Positions 43,690 through 55,041 of a stretch of 64,000 nucleotides of DNA are shown one piece after another. Position numbers and translations under genes: made by a program. Origin of the DNA: Hyperoodon ampullatus (lineage: Eukaryota; Chordata; Mammalia; Artiodactyla; Ziphiidae); assembly GCA_949752795.1 (NCBI GenBank), contig OX457061.1:8119239-8183238 (forward strand). Direction: 5' to 3'. Each line of letters begins with the position of its first letter. The first letter of the stretch is position 1. Below the pieces are notes generated by a model, which was given only the letters and a program-made list of their open reading frames with translations, searched no databases and was not told the DNA's origin.

Positions 43690-44260
43690 TAGCTATTATT
43701 AAGCACTTATCCCTGTACTTGGCATTGCAATCTCTCTCTTTTTTTAATAAATCTGTTTATTTTATTTATTTATTTTTGGCTGCGTTGGGTCTTTCTTGCT
43801 GTGCATGCGCTTTCTCTAACTGCCATGAGCAGGGGCTACTCTTCGTTGTGGTGCGCGGGCTTCTCATTGTGGTGGCTTCTCTTGTCTCAGAGCACGGGCT
43901 CTAGGCATGCGGGCTTCGGTAGTTGTGGCACACGGGCCTAGTTGCTCCGCGGCATGTGGGATCTTCCCGGACCAGGGCTCGAACCCATGTCCCCTGCATT
44001 GGCAGGCGGATTCTTAACCACTGCGCCACCAGGGAAGCCCTGCAATCTCTTTTAAATCCTCACAAGAACTGTATGAATTAGAGATTATCCTCACTTTACA
44101 GGTAGCGAAATGGGGGCTCACAGAGGGTAAGCAACTCACTCAGGGTGACACAGCCAGTATGCGGCAGAGCCAAGATACAAACCCAGGTTTTCTGGCTCTA
44201 ACACATGCCCCTACTCTCTACCACTTGTCTGGTCAATCTCTGCTGTCAATGCGCTGTGTG
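43690..44260 (-). repeat. MIR split by a CHR SINE
   Basis: ttaagcacttatccctgtacttgg on the left; after the SINE, aatcctcacaagaactgtatg, gagggtaagcaactcactcag and gatacaaacccaggttttctg. Confidence 0.75.
43744..44040 (-). mobile_element. CHR-type SINE, long form
   Basis: tttggctgcgttgggtctttc to ccaccagggaagccc. Duplication tgcaatctct at 43726 and 44041; it splits a MIR. Confidence 0.93.
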
Positions 44261-45435
44261 ACCTTGGGCAATTGGCTTCCTCTCTCTGATCCTGACTCTC
44301 AGTCTCCTCCTTAGTAGAACAAGGATTGAAATGAGTTCTGTCCCAGGTCATAATTTCTAGGGGGATCTTGATGAGGACAAGAGCCTCCAAAGGGCACCGC
44401 ACTCCGGAGAGCCTGGACTAGAGGAGTCCTGCTGCCCCTCCGCCGCCCCCATCCAGGGTTCTGTGGAGACCAAGGGAGGTTCAAGCTCATAGGCAGGTTT
44501 ACGCAGAAGCCTAGCATTCAGAAGGGAGGTACATTTCTGATGGCCACGCCAGGGTTCTGTCCCTCCGATATACATAAGGACTTCCCCACCTCTGAATATC
44601 AATTCATACAGTGACCTACAAGAAAACACTTTTCTGTCACTGGGTGAAAAGAAACTTGCCTTAACCAGAATTCCATATCCTCAGCGGCACAGCCTCTCCT
44701 TATCCTCACCCCGACTCTGGCTACAGAGGTGTTTAATGGATTTAGTTTATTAGGAGGGCAGCGAACCTTAAAAATGGGCCTCCCTTTGACCCTGCAATTC
44801 TACTACTTCTAAAAATGACCCTGAGGAAACAAACAATTGGAACTGTGCTCAGAGCCCCAACGTGCTCTGTTTATCACTCTCCAGTGGCAGGTGACACGGT
44901 TGACGACCTGACAACGCCCTCCTTCCTGAAACCCTTTGTTCTCTGGGCTTCCCCGACACCTCCCTCCCTGATTCTCCTTCTTCCTTGCTGGCTGTGCCTT
45001 GCTGGCTGGCCCTGCCTTCTCCCTTCCAATCTCCTCACCTTGGCGGCCAGGGGCTCATGCCTTTCTCCAAGGTGGTCCCTGCTGTCCTGGCTCTATGATG
45101 ATGTCTGACTTTCAAATGTCCCTCTTCGCTGAGCTAAGGACATGAGCATCTGGTGACCTCCTGATGTCTGCAGGCATTTCTGCCTTAAAACCTGCTGCTC
45201 CCCAGGCCTTCCCAGCACAGAGGACAGCTCCACCATCCACCAAGGGGCTCAGGTCTAAAGCTGGGCCTCACCCTGGGTTTCCCACCCCATCACTCCTGAG
45301 GCCGCCCCCACCCAGCCTCTCCAGCAGCCACTCCCATCCCTCCAGTGGCATCTCAGGCTGCCACTGCAGGTCTACCCTCTAGCCTCCTTGCTGCTGTTCC
45401 TCTTGACCCTTACAACCATAACCATTCTACATCTT

Positions 45436-45636
45436 TTTTTTTTTTTTTTTTTTTTTTTTTGCGGTACGCAGGCCTCTCACTGTTGTGGCCTCTCCCGTTG
45501 CGGAGCACAGGCTCCGGACGCACAGGCTCAGCAGCCATGGCTCACGGGCCCAGCCACTCCACAGCATGTGGCATCTTCCTGGACCGGGGCACGAACCCGT
45601 GTCCCCTGCATCGGCACTGCGCCACCAGGGAAGCCC
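45436..45636 (-). mobile_element. CHR-type SINE, ~205-bp form with internal deletion
   Basis: Same family as 43471, but the stretch between ctgcatcggca and ctgcgccacc is joined directly, losing about 16 bp between the A and B boxes. Confidence 0.92.
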
Positions 45637-45834
45637 CTCCATCATTTTTAAAGAAACCCAGATCTTGCCTCTCCTGCCTCACATCTTCCAGTGGATTCCC
45701 ACTGCACTTAGGACGAGCTCCAAGCTTTTGATCTCACCATCTCTAACCACTGCCACCCCCAGCCCTGCTGTCCTCCTCTGATTCGCAGCCATGCCAAGCT
45801 CATGCCCACCTTTGTGAAGGTCTGCGCCTACTGA

Positions 45835-46000
45835 GCACCTAGCATTAAAAGTATGCATTTAATCCACCCAACAGCTTTAGGAGTACTGTGATTATCCTCC
45901 TTATGAAGATGGGAAACTGAGGCACAGACGGGTTACACAGCCAGCCAAAGGTCACACAGAGTGAATGCATGACAGAGCCTCAGGGCCTTCGCACTGGGGT
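45835..46000 (-). repeat. MIR element
   Basis: ctactgagcacctagcattaaaag, gatgggaaactgaggcacagac, caaaggtcacacagagtg. Confidence 0.65.
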
Positions 46001-46390
46001 TCCTTCTGCCTGGAATGTTCTTCCCCTCAAAGTTCACGTGACCGATTCATGATCATTCCAGGTCTCTGCTCAAAAGGCACCTCCTTGCCACATTCTTTTC
46101 ACCATCTACCCTTTTGTATTTTTTGAATTTTGAACCATGTGATTGTATTAGCATTTCAAAATAAACGTTTTCTAAAAGAGTGTTATAAATCTTGATCTAA
46201 GAAGACTCTTAAGGGAACAAACCTGTTGATGAGACAGTATGGACAGTGGGATCCCATTTTTGTTAAAATAATTATAATTTAGAAAACAGCCTGGATGTTA
46301 TTTCCCCAAATGGTAACTGTAATGAGCTCTGAGCGGTGAGGCTAGAGGTGTTTTTTAATATATACATACATATATATATATATATATATA

Positions 46391-46595
46391 TTTTTTTTTT
46401 GTGGTACGCGGGCCTCTCACTGTTGTGGCCTCTCCTGTTGCGGAGCACAGGCTCCGGACACTGCGCAGGCCCAGCGGCCATGGCTCACGGGCCCAGCCGC
46501 TCCGCAGCATGTGGGATCCTCCTGGACCGGGGCACGAACCTGCGTCCCCCACATCGGCAGGCGGACTCTCAACCACTGCGCCACCAGGGAAGCCT
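46391..46595 (-). mobile_element. CHR-type SINE, ~205-bp form
   Basis: gtggtacgcgggcctctcac to ccaccagggaagcc, next to an (AT)n run at 46,374-46,390. It has a small insertion in the body (ggacactgcgcaggccc). Confidence 0.92.
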
Positions 46596-46637
46596 TATTT
46601 TTTTCTTTCTTAAATATTTTATTTAGAGGTGACTTTT

Positions 46638-46752
46638 TTTTTGGGCCGCACTGCATGGCTTACAGGATCTTAGTTCCCCAACTAGGGATTGAACCTGGGC
46701 CACGGTGCTGAGAGCTCCGAGCCCTAACCACTGGGAAGCCAGGGAATTCCCT
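46638..46752 (-). mobile_element. CHR-type SINE, short form, diverged
   Basis: gggccgcactgcatggctt to cagggaattccc, duplication agaggtgactttt / aaaggtgactttt. Confidence 0.88.
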
Positions 46753-49700
46753 AAAGGTGACTTTTACCTTCCTTTTACTTGTACGTATCTTATAATTTTC
46801 CCCCTGGGAACATGCATAAGTGGGAAGAAGAATGAATGATTTCTTCCACTCTGGGTGGCTGGCACTTCAGAGCTCTTCTTGACCAACCATCTCGGTCAGC
46901 AGTTGGGGACACTGAGGCCAGCAAGGGGCCCGAATTGATCTGGAAGCTGGTGTGGCTCCTGGATGCTCCTGGGGTGCTCCTGGGGTCCCCACTCATGGCC
47001 AAGAAGGCCCTTTGGAGGGCACCGGACATGTGGCCTGGGGCCTTGAGGTGGGCCAGGTCACAGAAAGGTTGGTTTCAGTTCTGCCACCTCTCCGAGGGGT
47101 CTGAATGCTCTCCAAGCTGGCCAAGCCCTTCTCTGCTCAAACCTGAGAGCAGGTGTCTTACCAATTTTCAGAGGGAAAAAAAAGTGTGGAATATTTTTTC
47201 TCAATTTTTTATCACACTCTGCAACCACAATTGTCCTCAGCATCTGCTCCCTGGGGTATAAGATTTACTGAGCCTCCTCCTTGCCATTTTACAGGTGAGG
47301 AAACTGAGGACAAGAGGAGAGGAATCACCTGTGAAGGTCACCAACTAGCAAGTTGGTTCAAGGATTCAGCTCAGTTCCAGCTCCTTTTGATTCCACATTT
47401 AGCCCCTCTGATCAAGCTGGGAATTCCTGGCTTTTTTTTTTTTTTTTTTTTTTGTAATATGGATTTTCTTAAATAACAGTTAATGTGAGTTCTTTCTAGA
47501 TAGCAGCGCTGTGCGGAGACATTTACACGCATATATTTCGTTTGACCGTCACACTCACCCTGTGAGGAAGGCTCTGTTCCGGGCAGGACCCATTTCTCAG
47601 GGGAGGCAACAAAGGCCTAACAGGGGAAGTGGCTTAGTCATTCACAGAGGTCTGTAACACCAAGCCCCGGGCACCCCTGGACCTCGTCCCCACCTGCCCT
47701 GTGCCCTTGGACGTGCCTGGTCATCTGGTCAACTGGGCTCTGGCTTTGAGCCAGCCCTGCTGGCGATGAGGAGCCCTGTGAAATGCCAATCCTCCCCAGC
47801 CCCTGGGGCCACCCTCAGTTCTTTCCCCCCTGGTGAGGGGATCACACCGTGTGACAGGTCACCTCACCTCTCTAGGGTCCTGGCCTCTAGAGTGAGGGGG
47901 CCTGGATGGCCTTGCAGAGGCCATAGCTCCCAAACCCTGGCTTCTGGGGCTGCCCTTCCTGTGCTGCTGGGCAGAAGGCTCTGTCTGTCACGAGGTCTGG
48001 GGAGAAGTGGCCCGCCAGGCGTGCAGCCCCTGGGAACGCTGGCTGAGCTGCTGCAGGGCCTCGGACGGCCACCCCGAAGAGGGAGGGAGGCACTGTCTCG
48101 TGGTGCCCATTCTACAGAGGAGGAAACCGAGACTTGGTAGGGCTAAGCAACTTGTCTAGTGTCTGACAGAATCTAGACTCTTGTAGCCCAGTCCGGGGTT
48201 CCCATCTCCAGCTCTGGCTGGTCTCCGCCAGGGGCTGGCTTTGCAGCTTCCCAGCTGGCGGGCCTCGGCCTCGGCCAGTCTCCTCGCCCCCTTAAACCCT
48301 GTTTCCTCATCTGTAAAGCGGGTGGACACAGTCCTTCCCGCCTCAGAGGGCCAGAGGAGGTGAACGAGGGAGGGCTGGGCCCAGAGCACAGAGCAAGGTC
48401 TCCACACATGAGCGAGGTTAGGAAACTTTAACAGGCCGAGTCCTTAAATGCCCTTAACCGTATCTTCGACATCTATGAAATGCAGATAATAACGGTCTCA
48501 GATCCATAAAACGCAGACAACAATGGGCACAGGGCCCAGCAGGTAGTAAGCACTTTGATCAATGTTGCCATTATTATTATTAATTATTATTATCATCAAA
48601 ATGGAGCTAATAGCCCTTCCTCACAGATCAGCCCGGAGAGTTAAATCAGAAGAAAACCAGTGTGTAAACGGGGCCTGGCACGCAGGAGGACCCTTGAGAC
48701 GGCCTCTGCCACCTTCCACGCCGGCCGCCAGGTCTCCCCTAGAGACCTACCTCCAGAGCTTCCCACGCCCACACTGGGTGGGAGCTTCTGTGGCGCCTCC
48801 AGCTGGGCGGAAGCGGGGCTACGAGGCCTGTGGGGAGTGGGGGGCGGCCCTTGACCACCCCAGGCCTTCAGAACAAGGCTTATGAGGACAAGACTTTTCC
48901 CCTGGGGCCCCGCAAAGTGTGGGGTTACCATCATCACTAATGGCCTTGGATCCCTGGGGGCTATTTACACCCTTTGTACAAAGGAAGGGTTTAGAGAGGC
49001 AGGCCCCCTGTCCAAGGTCACCGTGTTCTCCTACCTGGAAGGAGGCAGCTTTAGCCGAGAGAGGACCCCCGCATGGGCCCGGCCGCTCCATGGGTGCTTC
49101 CCAGCAGAACTTCTCAGCCACTGGCCAGGAGGTAGCCAGGGACCTGGCACCTCTCATCCCTGGGCTTCCCGCTCCCTGACCGGCTGGGGCACGAAGTGAC
49201 TCATAGGTGTGGGTACCCCTGCCAAGCCTGCCCTGGGCTGGGCCAGAGAGGGGAGGGGGAGGTTGGGGGGCTTCCCAAGACCTCGTAGCCTTCTCCCACC
49301 CTGATGTTGGGTGACGCGGGGGTGGGGAGTGTGCTGGGAGGCAGGTCTTCCCTGATAGGTCTCTGCTCTCATCCTGGGATCAGCCCAGGGATCTCTTGGC
49401 CTCCCTGGCTGTTTTCCGAGCGCAGGACTAGTCAGGATCTCCCTGTGAGTTAAATAACAACTGGTGAAGGTTAAAGGTGAGAAGGCAGAGCGGGGTGTGT
49501 AGGGAGGGGGCACTTGGGAGACTTCCGGATCTTGGGGCTGGGCTTCCTGCCCAGTGGGGCTGGCTTTATCTGGCCTCTCTTAACACAGCCTACCCCTCTC
49601 CTTACCTCTCCTTACTGTTACGGCCGTTTCCCTGGCCCTGCCAGGCTGGGATCCCTGGGGAGGGGGGATAGGACACGGGGTGCCCTTGACCTAAGGCGTC

Positions 49701-50333
49701 CAAGCCTGCCAGGGGGAGGGCTGTGTCACCAAATCATTTGATCAAAAAGATGCCAGGACACAGACCCAGTCCTCGGCCTGCAGGGTGACATCGAGGGCCT
49801 GTCCAGACAAGCTGGCAAAGGCCGTTCCCATTTCCACAGCCTTTCCAGCCATCCGCTTGACCGCTGGCTGACTCACTCCTGCATTTGGGAGACTCCCAGG
49901 TGCCAGGCTGCCTCCGGATGATGCCCCCACAAGGCCCTGCCCTCTGGGAGCATTTATTCCTGGCTCCACACCTCCCTCCACAGATGGGGATGACACCACA
50001 TCACCCCAGGGTTCAGGGCTGAAGGGGTCAAACCCACACCTGCCCGGCTAGTCCCAGCCTCCTCTCTGGGGTGTTCTATGGGGAGATGGGGGTGGTGGGG
50101 AGAGCTCAGAGCCAGAAGCTCCAGGGTTTAGGGCCTGTTTTGGTTGTTTTAAAATACAGTTTAATTGCATGAGTAAAAATATTAATTCAGGAAATATAAG
50201 AAAACAACAGAGAAGCATAAAGGACAAACCACCCCAAATAACCACGGGTAACGTCTTAGTGTCATTGCTTCCATCACACTCCTGCAGAAGCAGGAGATAT
50301 TTTGTAACCTGCTCTTTCCACCTGTTGTCTTTG

Positions 50334-50512
50334 TGTTGTTGCTGTGTTTTTAATATTTATTTTATTTATTTGGCTGTGCCAAGTCTTAGTTGTGGTATGC
50401 AGGATCTTTAGTTGCTGCGTGTGGGATCTAGTTCCCTGACTAGGGATCGAACCTGGATCCCCTGAATCAGGAGTGTGGAGTCTTAGCCACTGGACCACCA
50501 GGGAAGTCCCAA
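50334..50512 (-). mobile_element. CHR-type SINE, short form
   Basis: tttggctgtgccaagtctt to ggaccaccagggaagtccc; duplication ccacctgttgtcttt / ccacgtgttgtcttt. Confidence 0.88.
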
Positions 50513-51277
50513 TCCACGTGTTGTCTTTGGAACGTCTTTCTGTCATAGTGTATGTACTTCGTCCTTTCACGTGGCGGCCCAGCATCCCATCATAGGGCCG
50601 TGCTCTACCTGTGCCGCCCAGATCCTGGCCAGCAAGGCAGCATCGCCCGTCAGCTTGTTAGAGGTGCCCCGCCCAGACCTGTGAGTCAGGGATCGGACGT
50701 GCAGTGACTCTGCATGCTCTAACTTATTGAAGCTGATGGAGGTTTATGCTTTCCCACCTTTTCCACAAGCAAGGCTGCCCTGAACATCATGGACACACTG
50801 CGTGGAGGTAGCAGAGAACAGGGTTGGAGCGTGGCCTTTGAGGTTCTAGTCCTGGTGTGGCCACTGTACACTGGGCCACGTAGCTCTTCTGTGTACAGGA
50901 CAAGAATCAACGCGTGCCCTCTCTAGTGGGTCATTCCATGACGTGCTGGCTCCCGTCTTAGAATATACAAGACCAGCTCCTTCCCTAATCCTCCTTTACA
51001 GTAGATTGTTGCTACTTCTTGTCTTTGGTCCCCTTCCTCCTGTTCTCCAGTGATCCTCCTCCTCCCGGCAAGGTTCCATCCAAAGCAATCCACCCAATGG
51101 CTCTTGCCAAGGTCATCACTGAGGTCAGTGTGGCTAAACGTGATGGTCAGTCTTCTCCCCCATCTTCTTGGCCCATCGAGAGCACTTGTCTTGGCGATCA
51201 CTCCCATGTCTCAAAAACACCCTCTGTCTCTTAGCTTCTGAAACTCACTCTTCCTGTGGTCTCTCTCTCTCTCTCTC

Positions 51278-51398
51278 TTTTTTTTTTGGCCGTGCCGCGC
51301 AGCTTGCGGGATCCTAGTTCCCTGACCAGGGATCGAACCCGGGGCCCCGGTAGTGAAAGTGAGGAGTCCCAAACACTGGACCGCCAGGGAATTCCCTC
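51278..51398 (-). mobile_element. CHR-type SINE, short form
   Basis: ttggccgtgccgcgcagctt to ggaccgccagggaattccc; duplication gtggtctctc on both sides; next to a (CT)n run. Confidence 0.88.
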
Positions 51399-51670
51399 AG
51401 TGGTCTCTTACTTCATCTGTTGTTGTCCTCAGCTCCCTGATGACATTGAACACTGGAGTGTCCCAGTGGACCACGTCTCCCTACTCCGCTCTTCCCATGT
51501 AATCTCATCCTGCGTTGGGACTTTAAAAACCACCAGGCTGGCAACTCCCAAAGGTGTGTTTAGACTCTGGGGGGCTCTGAACTATATATATAGTTCAGGT
51601 ATATCCTGCCAACTCATCCTGGATGTCCATCTGTCAACCTCCAATTTACCATTGCAAAACCATGCTCCAG

Positions 51671-51806
51671 GGACTTCCCTGGTGGTCCAGTGGTTAAGAC
51701 TCTGCCTTCCACTGCAGGGGGCACAGGTTCGATCCCTGGTCCCTGGTCGGGGAACTAAGATCCCACATGCATGTGGCGTGGCCAAAAGAAAAACAAAAAC
51801 CGCCCG
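51671..51806 (+). mobile_element. CHR-type SINE, short form
   Basis: ggacttccctggtggtccag start with a small duplication of ccctggt in the B-box region; flanks aaaaccatgctccag / aaaaccacaatccag. Confidence 0.9.
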
Positions 51807-52108
51807 AAAACCACAATCCAGCCTGACCTGCTGCAGCCTTCTCTGTCTCAAGGATGGCAGCTCCGTCCTCCTTCCAGCCAAAGCCTAGGACTCTCAACTC
51901 CTCATTCATTCAAACTCACAGCCAATCTGAATGATTTGCCCTCACAATAACCTATACATCCAAGCACACCTCACTACCAGCTTCATGACCAGCTTGGTCC
52001 AAGCCACCATCATCTTCTGCCCAGATTATTACAATAGCCCTAACCAATCTCCCTGCTTCCATCTTTACCTCCTTCGTTTTTCTCAACATAGTCACTGTGA
52101 GTTTTTTA

Positions 52109-52838
52109 TTGGTATTTTTTTATTTTTTTAATTTATTTTTTATTGAAGTATAGTTGAATCACAATGCTGTATTAATTACTGCTGTACAGCAAAGAGGCTC
52201 AGTTATACACACACACATATATATATATATGTATAGATATATATATATACACACACATTCTTTTTCATATTCTTTTCCATTATGGTTGATCACAGGGTAT
52301 TGAATATAGTTCCCTGTGCTATACAGTAGGACCTTGTTGTCTATCCATTCTGTATATACCAGTTTGCATCTGCTAATCCCAAACTCCCAATCCAACCCTC
52401 TCCCACCCCCCGCCCCCTTGGCAACCACCAGTCTATTCTCTACATCCCTGATTCATTTTGTTTCATAGATAGGTTCATTTGTGTCTTCTTTTAGGTTCTA
52501 CATGTAAGTGATAACATATGTACTTGTCTTTCTCTTCCTGACTTACTTCACATAGTATGATCATCTCTAGCTGCATCCATGTTGCTGCAGATGGCATTTT
52601 GGTTTTTTATGGCTGAGTGGTATTCCACTGTAGATACGTACGTCTTTATTCATTCATCTGTTGATGGACATTTAGATTGTTTCTGTGTCTTGGCTATTGT
52701 GAATAGTGCTGCTATAAACATAGGGGTGCATATATCTTTTTGAATTATAGTTTTGTCTGGATATATGCCCATGAGTGGGATTGCTGGATCATATGGTAAT
52801 TCTATTTTTAGTTTTGAGGAATCTCCATACTGTTTTCC
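52109..52838 (-). mobile_element. L1 3'-end fragment, ~730 bp
   Basis: Contains the L1 landmarks ttattgaagtatagttga, ggctgagtggtattccact and gattgctggatcatatgg in minus orientation. Duplication actgtgagtttttta / accgtgagttttttaa. An (AC/AT)n stretch at 52,206-52,257 lies inside. Confidence 0.9.
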
Positions 52839-53070
52839 ACCGTGAGTTTTTTAAAATCATCAGACTGTGTCCCCCACTGTACAGAGCTCTCTGAAGGCTT
52901 CCTAGGCTCAGGGCTAGAATAGATTCTCCTTCAGAGCCTCCAGAAGGAAACAACCCTGCCGATGACACCTACAGATTTCAGAAATTCACCTCCAGATCTG
53001 AGAAAATAAGTTAGTTTAAGCCACCACGTTTGGCAGCCCCAAGAAACACACTAGTCAAGAATTTTTTTCT

Positions 53071-53270
53071 GGGCTTCCCTGGTGGCGCAGTGGTTGAGAG
53101 TCCGCCTGCCGATGCAGGGGACACGGGTTCGTGCCCCGGTCCGGGAAGATCCCACATGCCGCAGAGTGGCTGGGCCCGTGAGCCATGGCTGCTGAGCCTG
53201 CACGTCCAGAGCCTGTGCTCCGCAATGGCAGAGGCCACAGCAGTGAGAGGCCCGCATACCGCAAAAAAAA
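53071..53270 (+). mobile_element. CHR-type SINE, ~205-bp form
   Basis: gggcttccctggtggcgcag start, near-consensus body, short A tail; duplication caagaatttttttct / caaacaatttttttct. Confidence 0.94.
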
Positions 53271-54132
53271 CAAACAATTTTTTTCTTACTTTCACTGGTC
53301 TTTTGTGAAGCTGTGATCTAAGTTAATACCTACAAGCAAAGGACAGTTGCGGTAAAGGGTTTTGCCAACGTTCCTCCCCAGGTCCCTCTACGAGGACTCC
53401 CACCCAACAGAACATAGAACTTGCCTCATACGTGGCTGTCCCCGACCTCAGACTCCCGGGAAATGTATCGCCCAGAATGTGCTGCTCCTCCAAGGGTCCC
53501 AGCTCTGAGCCCTCATGATAATCTTCCGCTAACTATTCTCTGTCCTCCTGCCCACTTGCCACCCTAATCCAGACTACTGCCACCTCCCCCAGCCCCTGGA
53601 GATCCTTCAGCTTCTCTGGTCATTTCCTCTCTTGCACCCTCTATTCAGCAGCCCGAGAAGTTTTGCAAGTTTCAGATTTAACTATTGTCATTCCACTGAT
53701 TAGGAGCCTCCGCAGCCTCCCGTGCTCATGAGTCAAGTCTGAACACGTGTCAGCCACAGCAGACTGTGCCTCCACCCCACGCCACCCCCACCCCGGTCAC
53801 CGCTGCAGATGTAGCTCACAGCAGGCTGTCTCCAGTTCCCTCATCAGCAGACTGAGCCCGATTTCTCATGTCTCCCCTGCTTCCTCAGACACTGAGGTAC
53901 CACATCATGGTACCTGCCCGGTGGGGAGCATGATGGCAAATGTTCTGGAAGGTACTCAAGAGAAAAACAGAAAAGACAAAGTCCTCTGAAGGTATGTCAT
54001 GGGACATGAACTGGGTCAAAGAAAAGAACCAAGACTTGACAGATCAAATCTCAAAGGTCAGCTTACAGGGTTAAGAGCTGGGGGTCTGAACATAACACAG
54101 AGCACACAGTCATTTACTGAAAAAGAGTCAAC

Positions 54133-54138
54133 TTTAAT
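54133..54138 (-). terminator. CDK9: likely CDK9 polyadenylation signal ATTAAA
   Basis: Minus-strand ATTAAA, 540 nt past the stop codon. No AATAAA was seen on that strand between 54,676 and this point, but a more distal site is possible because the human 3' UTR is longer. Confidence 0.45.
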
Positions 54139-54675
54139 TGTTACTGACCGAACTGCATCCAGGAATGTCTCTGAACAATTGAACAAACACGATAAAATTG
54201 TCCTATTGAAGAAACCAAGAGTTTCTGCCAGCCCCAGAGCTTCTGAGGGTTAGGCCAAGAGCAGCCCATTCCCAAGGCTGGTTCTGTCCCCTACGCCAGC
54301 TTCTCATCCCATGAGGAGGGCTGGGGATGGGTGAGGGACCTGTCCCCTCCTCCCAGCATGCTGGGATCTCTTAGAAAGTCACCAGTGGGGTGCACCTTTC
54401 CTCCCATCTCATTCCTGTCCTAAGGTAAATGGAGACCCTCTGGGCATCACCCCAAAAGCCAGGGAACGAAGTGAGGCAGCCCAAGTGCCTTCCTGGACTC
54501 TCAGCCAAAGCTTTTTTCCAGTCTGCTCGGTTGGTTCCTGATGCCCAGGGTGGGGATTAAATAAAATATACACTAGAGAAAAAACTCAAATGCCCCCACA
54601 TCTCCACAACACAAGTCACAGAGCAGACGAAAAAATAAAACAACGGCCCTAATGAGAAGCAACAGCAGCTGGCCC
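54139..54675 (-). other. CDK9: CDK9 3' untranslated region
   Basis: Single-copy sequence after the CDK9 stop with no repeat recognised. The far end is set only by the tentative ATTAAA. Confidence 0.6.
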
Positions 54676-55041
54676 TCAGAAGACACGTTCAAACTCCGTC
54701 TGGTTGGTGGTGGCGGGGTTGCGGCTCTGGTTGGTGGACTGCTGGGTGATCTGGCTGCCCTTCCGGCGTGGCGGTGCTAGGTACTCAAACATGGACGTCA
54801 GGTGGGTGGATAGCATGCCCTTGAGGTCCGAGGGCATGGGGTCGGACCAGAAGAAGTCGTGGTTCAGGGCGTCATCACTGTCGATGCGCTGGGCGGGATC
54901 CAGCACCAGCAACTTGTCGATGAGGTCCAGCGCGTAGGGGTCACGCACATAGGCCTTCAGCCTGTCCTTCACCTTCCGCTTCTGGCCCTTGACCAGGTCC
55001 AGTTTCTCAAACAGCTCGTACTTGTCCACATTTGGCCACAC
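54676..55041 (-). CDS. CDK9: CDK9 exon 7, terminal coding exon
   Basis: 366 nt including [22 protein letters not shown] to NQTEFERVF. Includes the nuclear-localisation basic stretch [10 protein letters not shown] and the C-terminal autophosphorylation region rich in Ser/Thr/Gln. Confidence 0.97.
   Translation of the reverse strand: MWPNVDKYELFEKLDLVKGQKRKVKDRLKAYVRDPYALDLIDKLLVLDPAQRIDSDDALNHDFFWSDPMPSDLKGMLSTHLTSMFEYLAPPRRKGSQITQQSTNQSRNPATTNQTEFERVF

Larger units (their letters stand above)
38562..54132. other. FPGS-CDK9 intergenic region
   Basis: 15.5 kb between the FPGS promoter and the CDK9 3' end. Contains 12 CHR SINEs, a 730-bp L1 3' end (52109-52838), an older L1 (about 41,690-42,710) and MIR copies. 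The stretches 44,260-45,430, 46,770-50,330, 50,540-51,270 and 53,290-54,130 are mostly single-copy and show no gene I can support. Confidence 0.75.
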
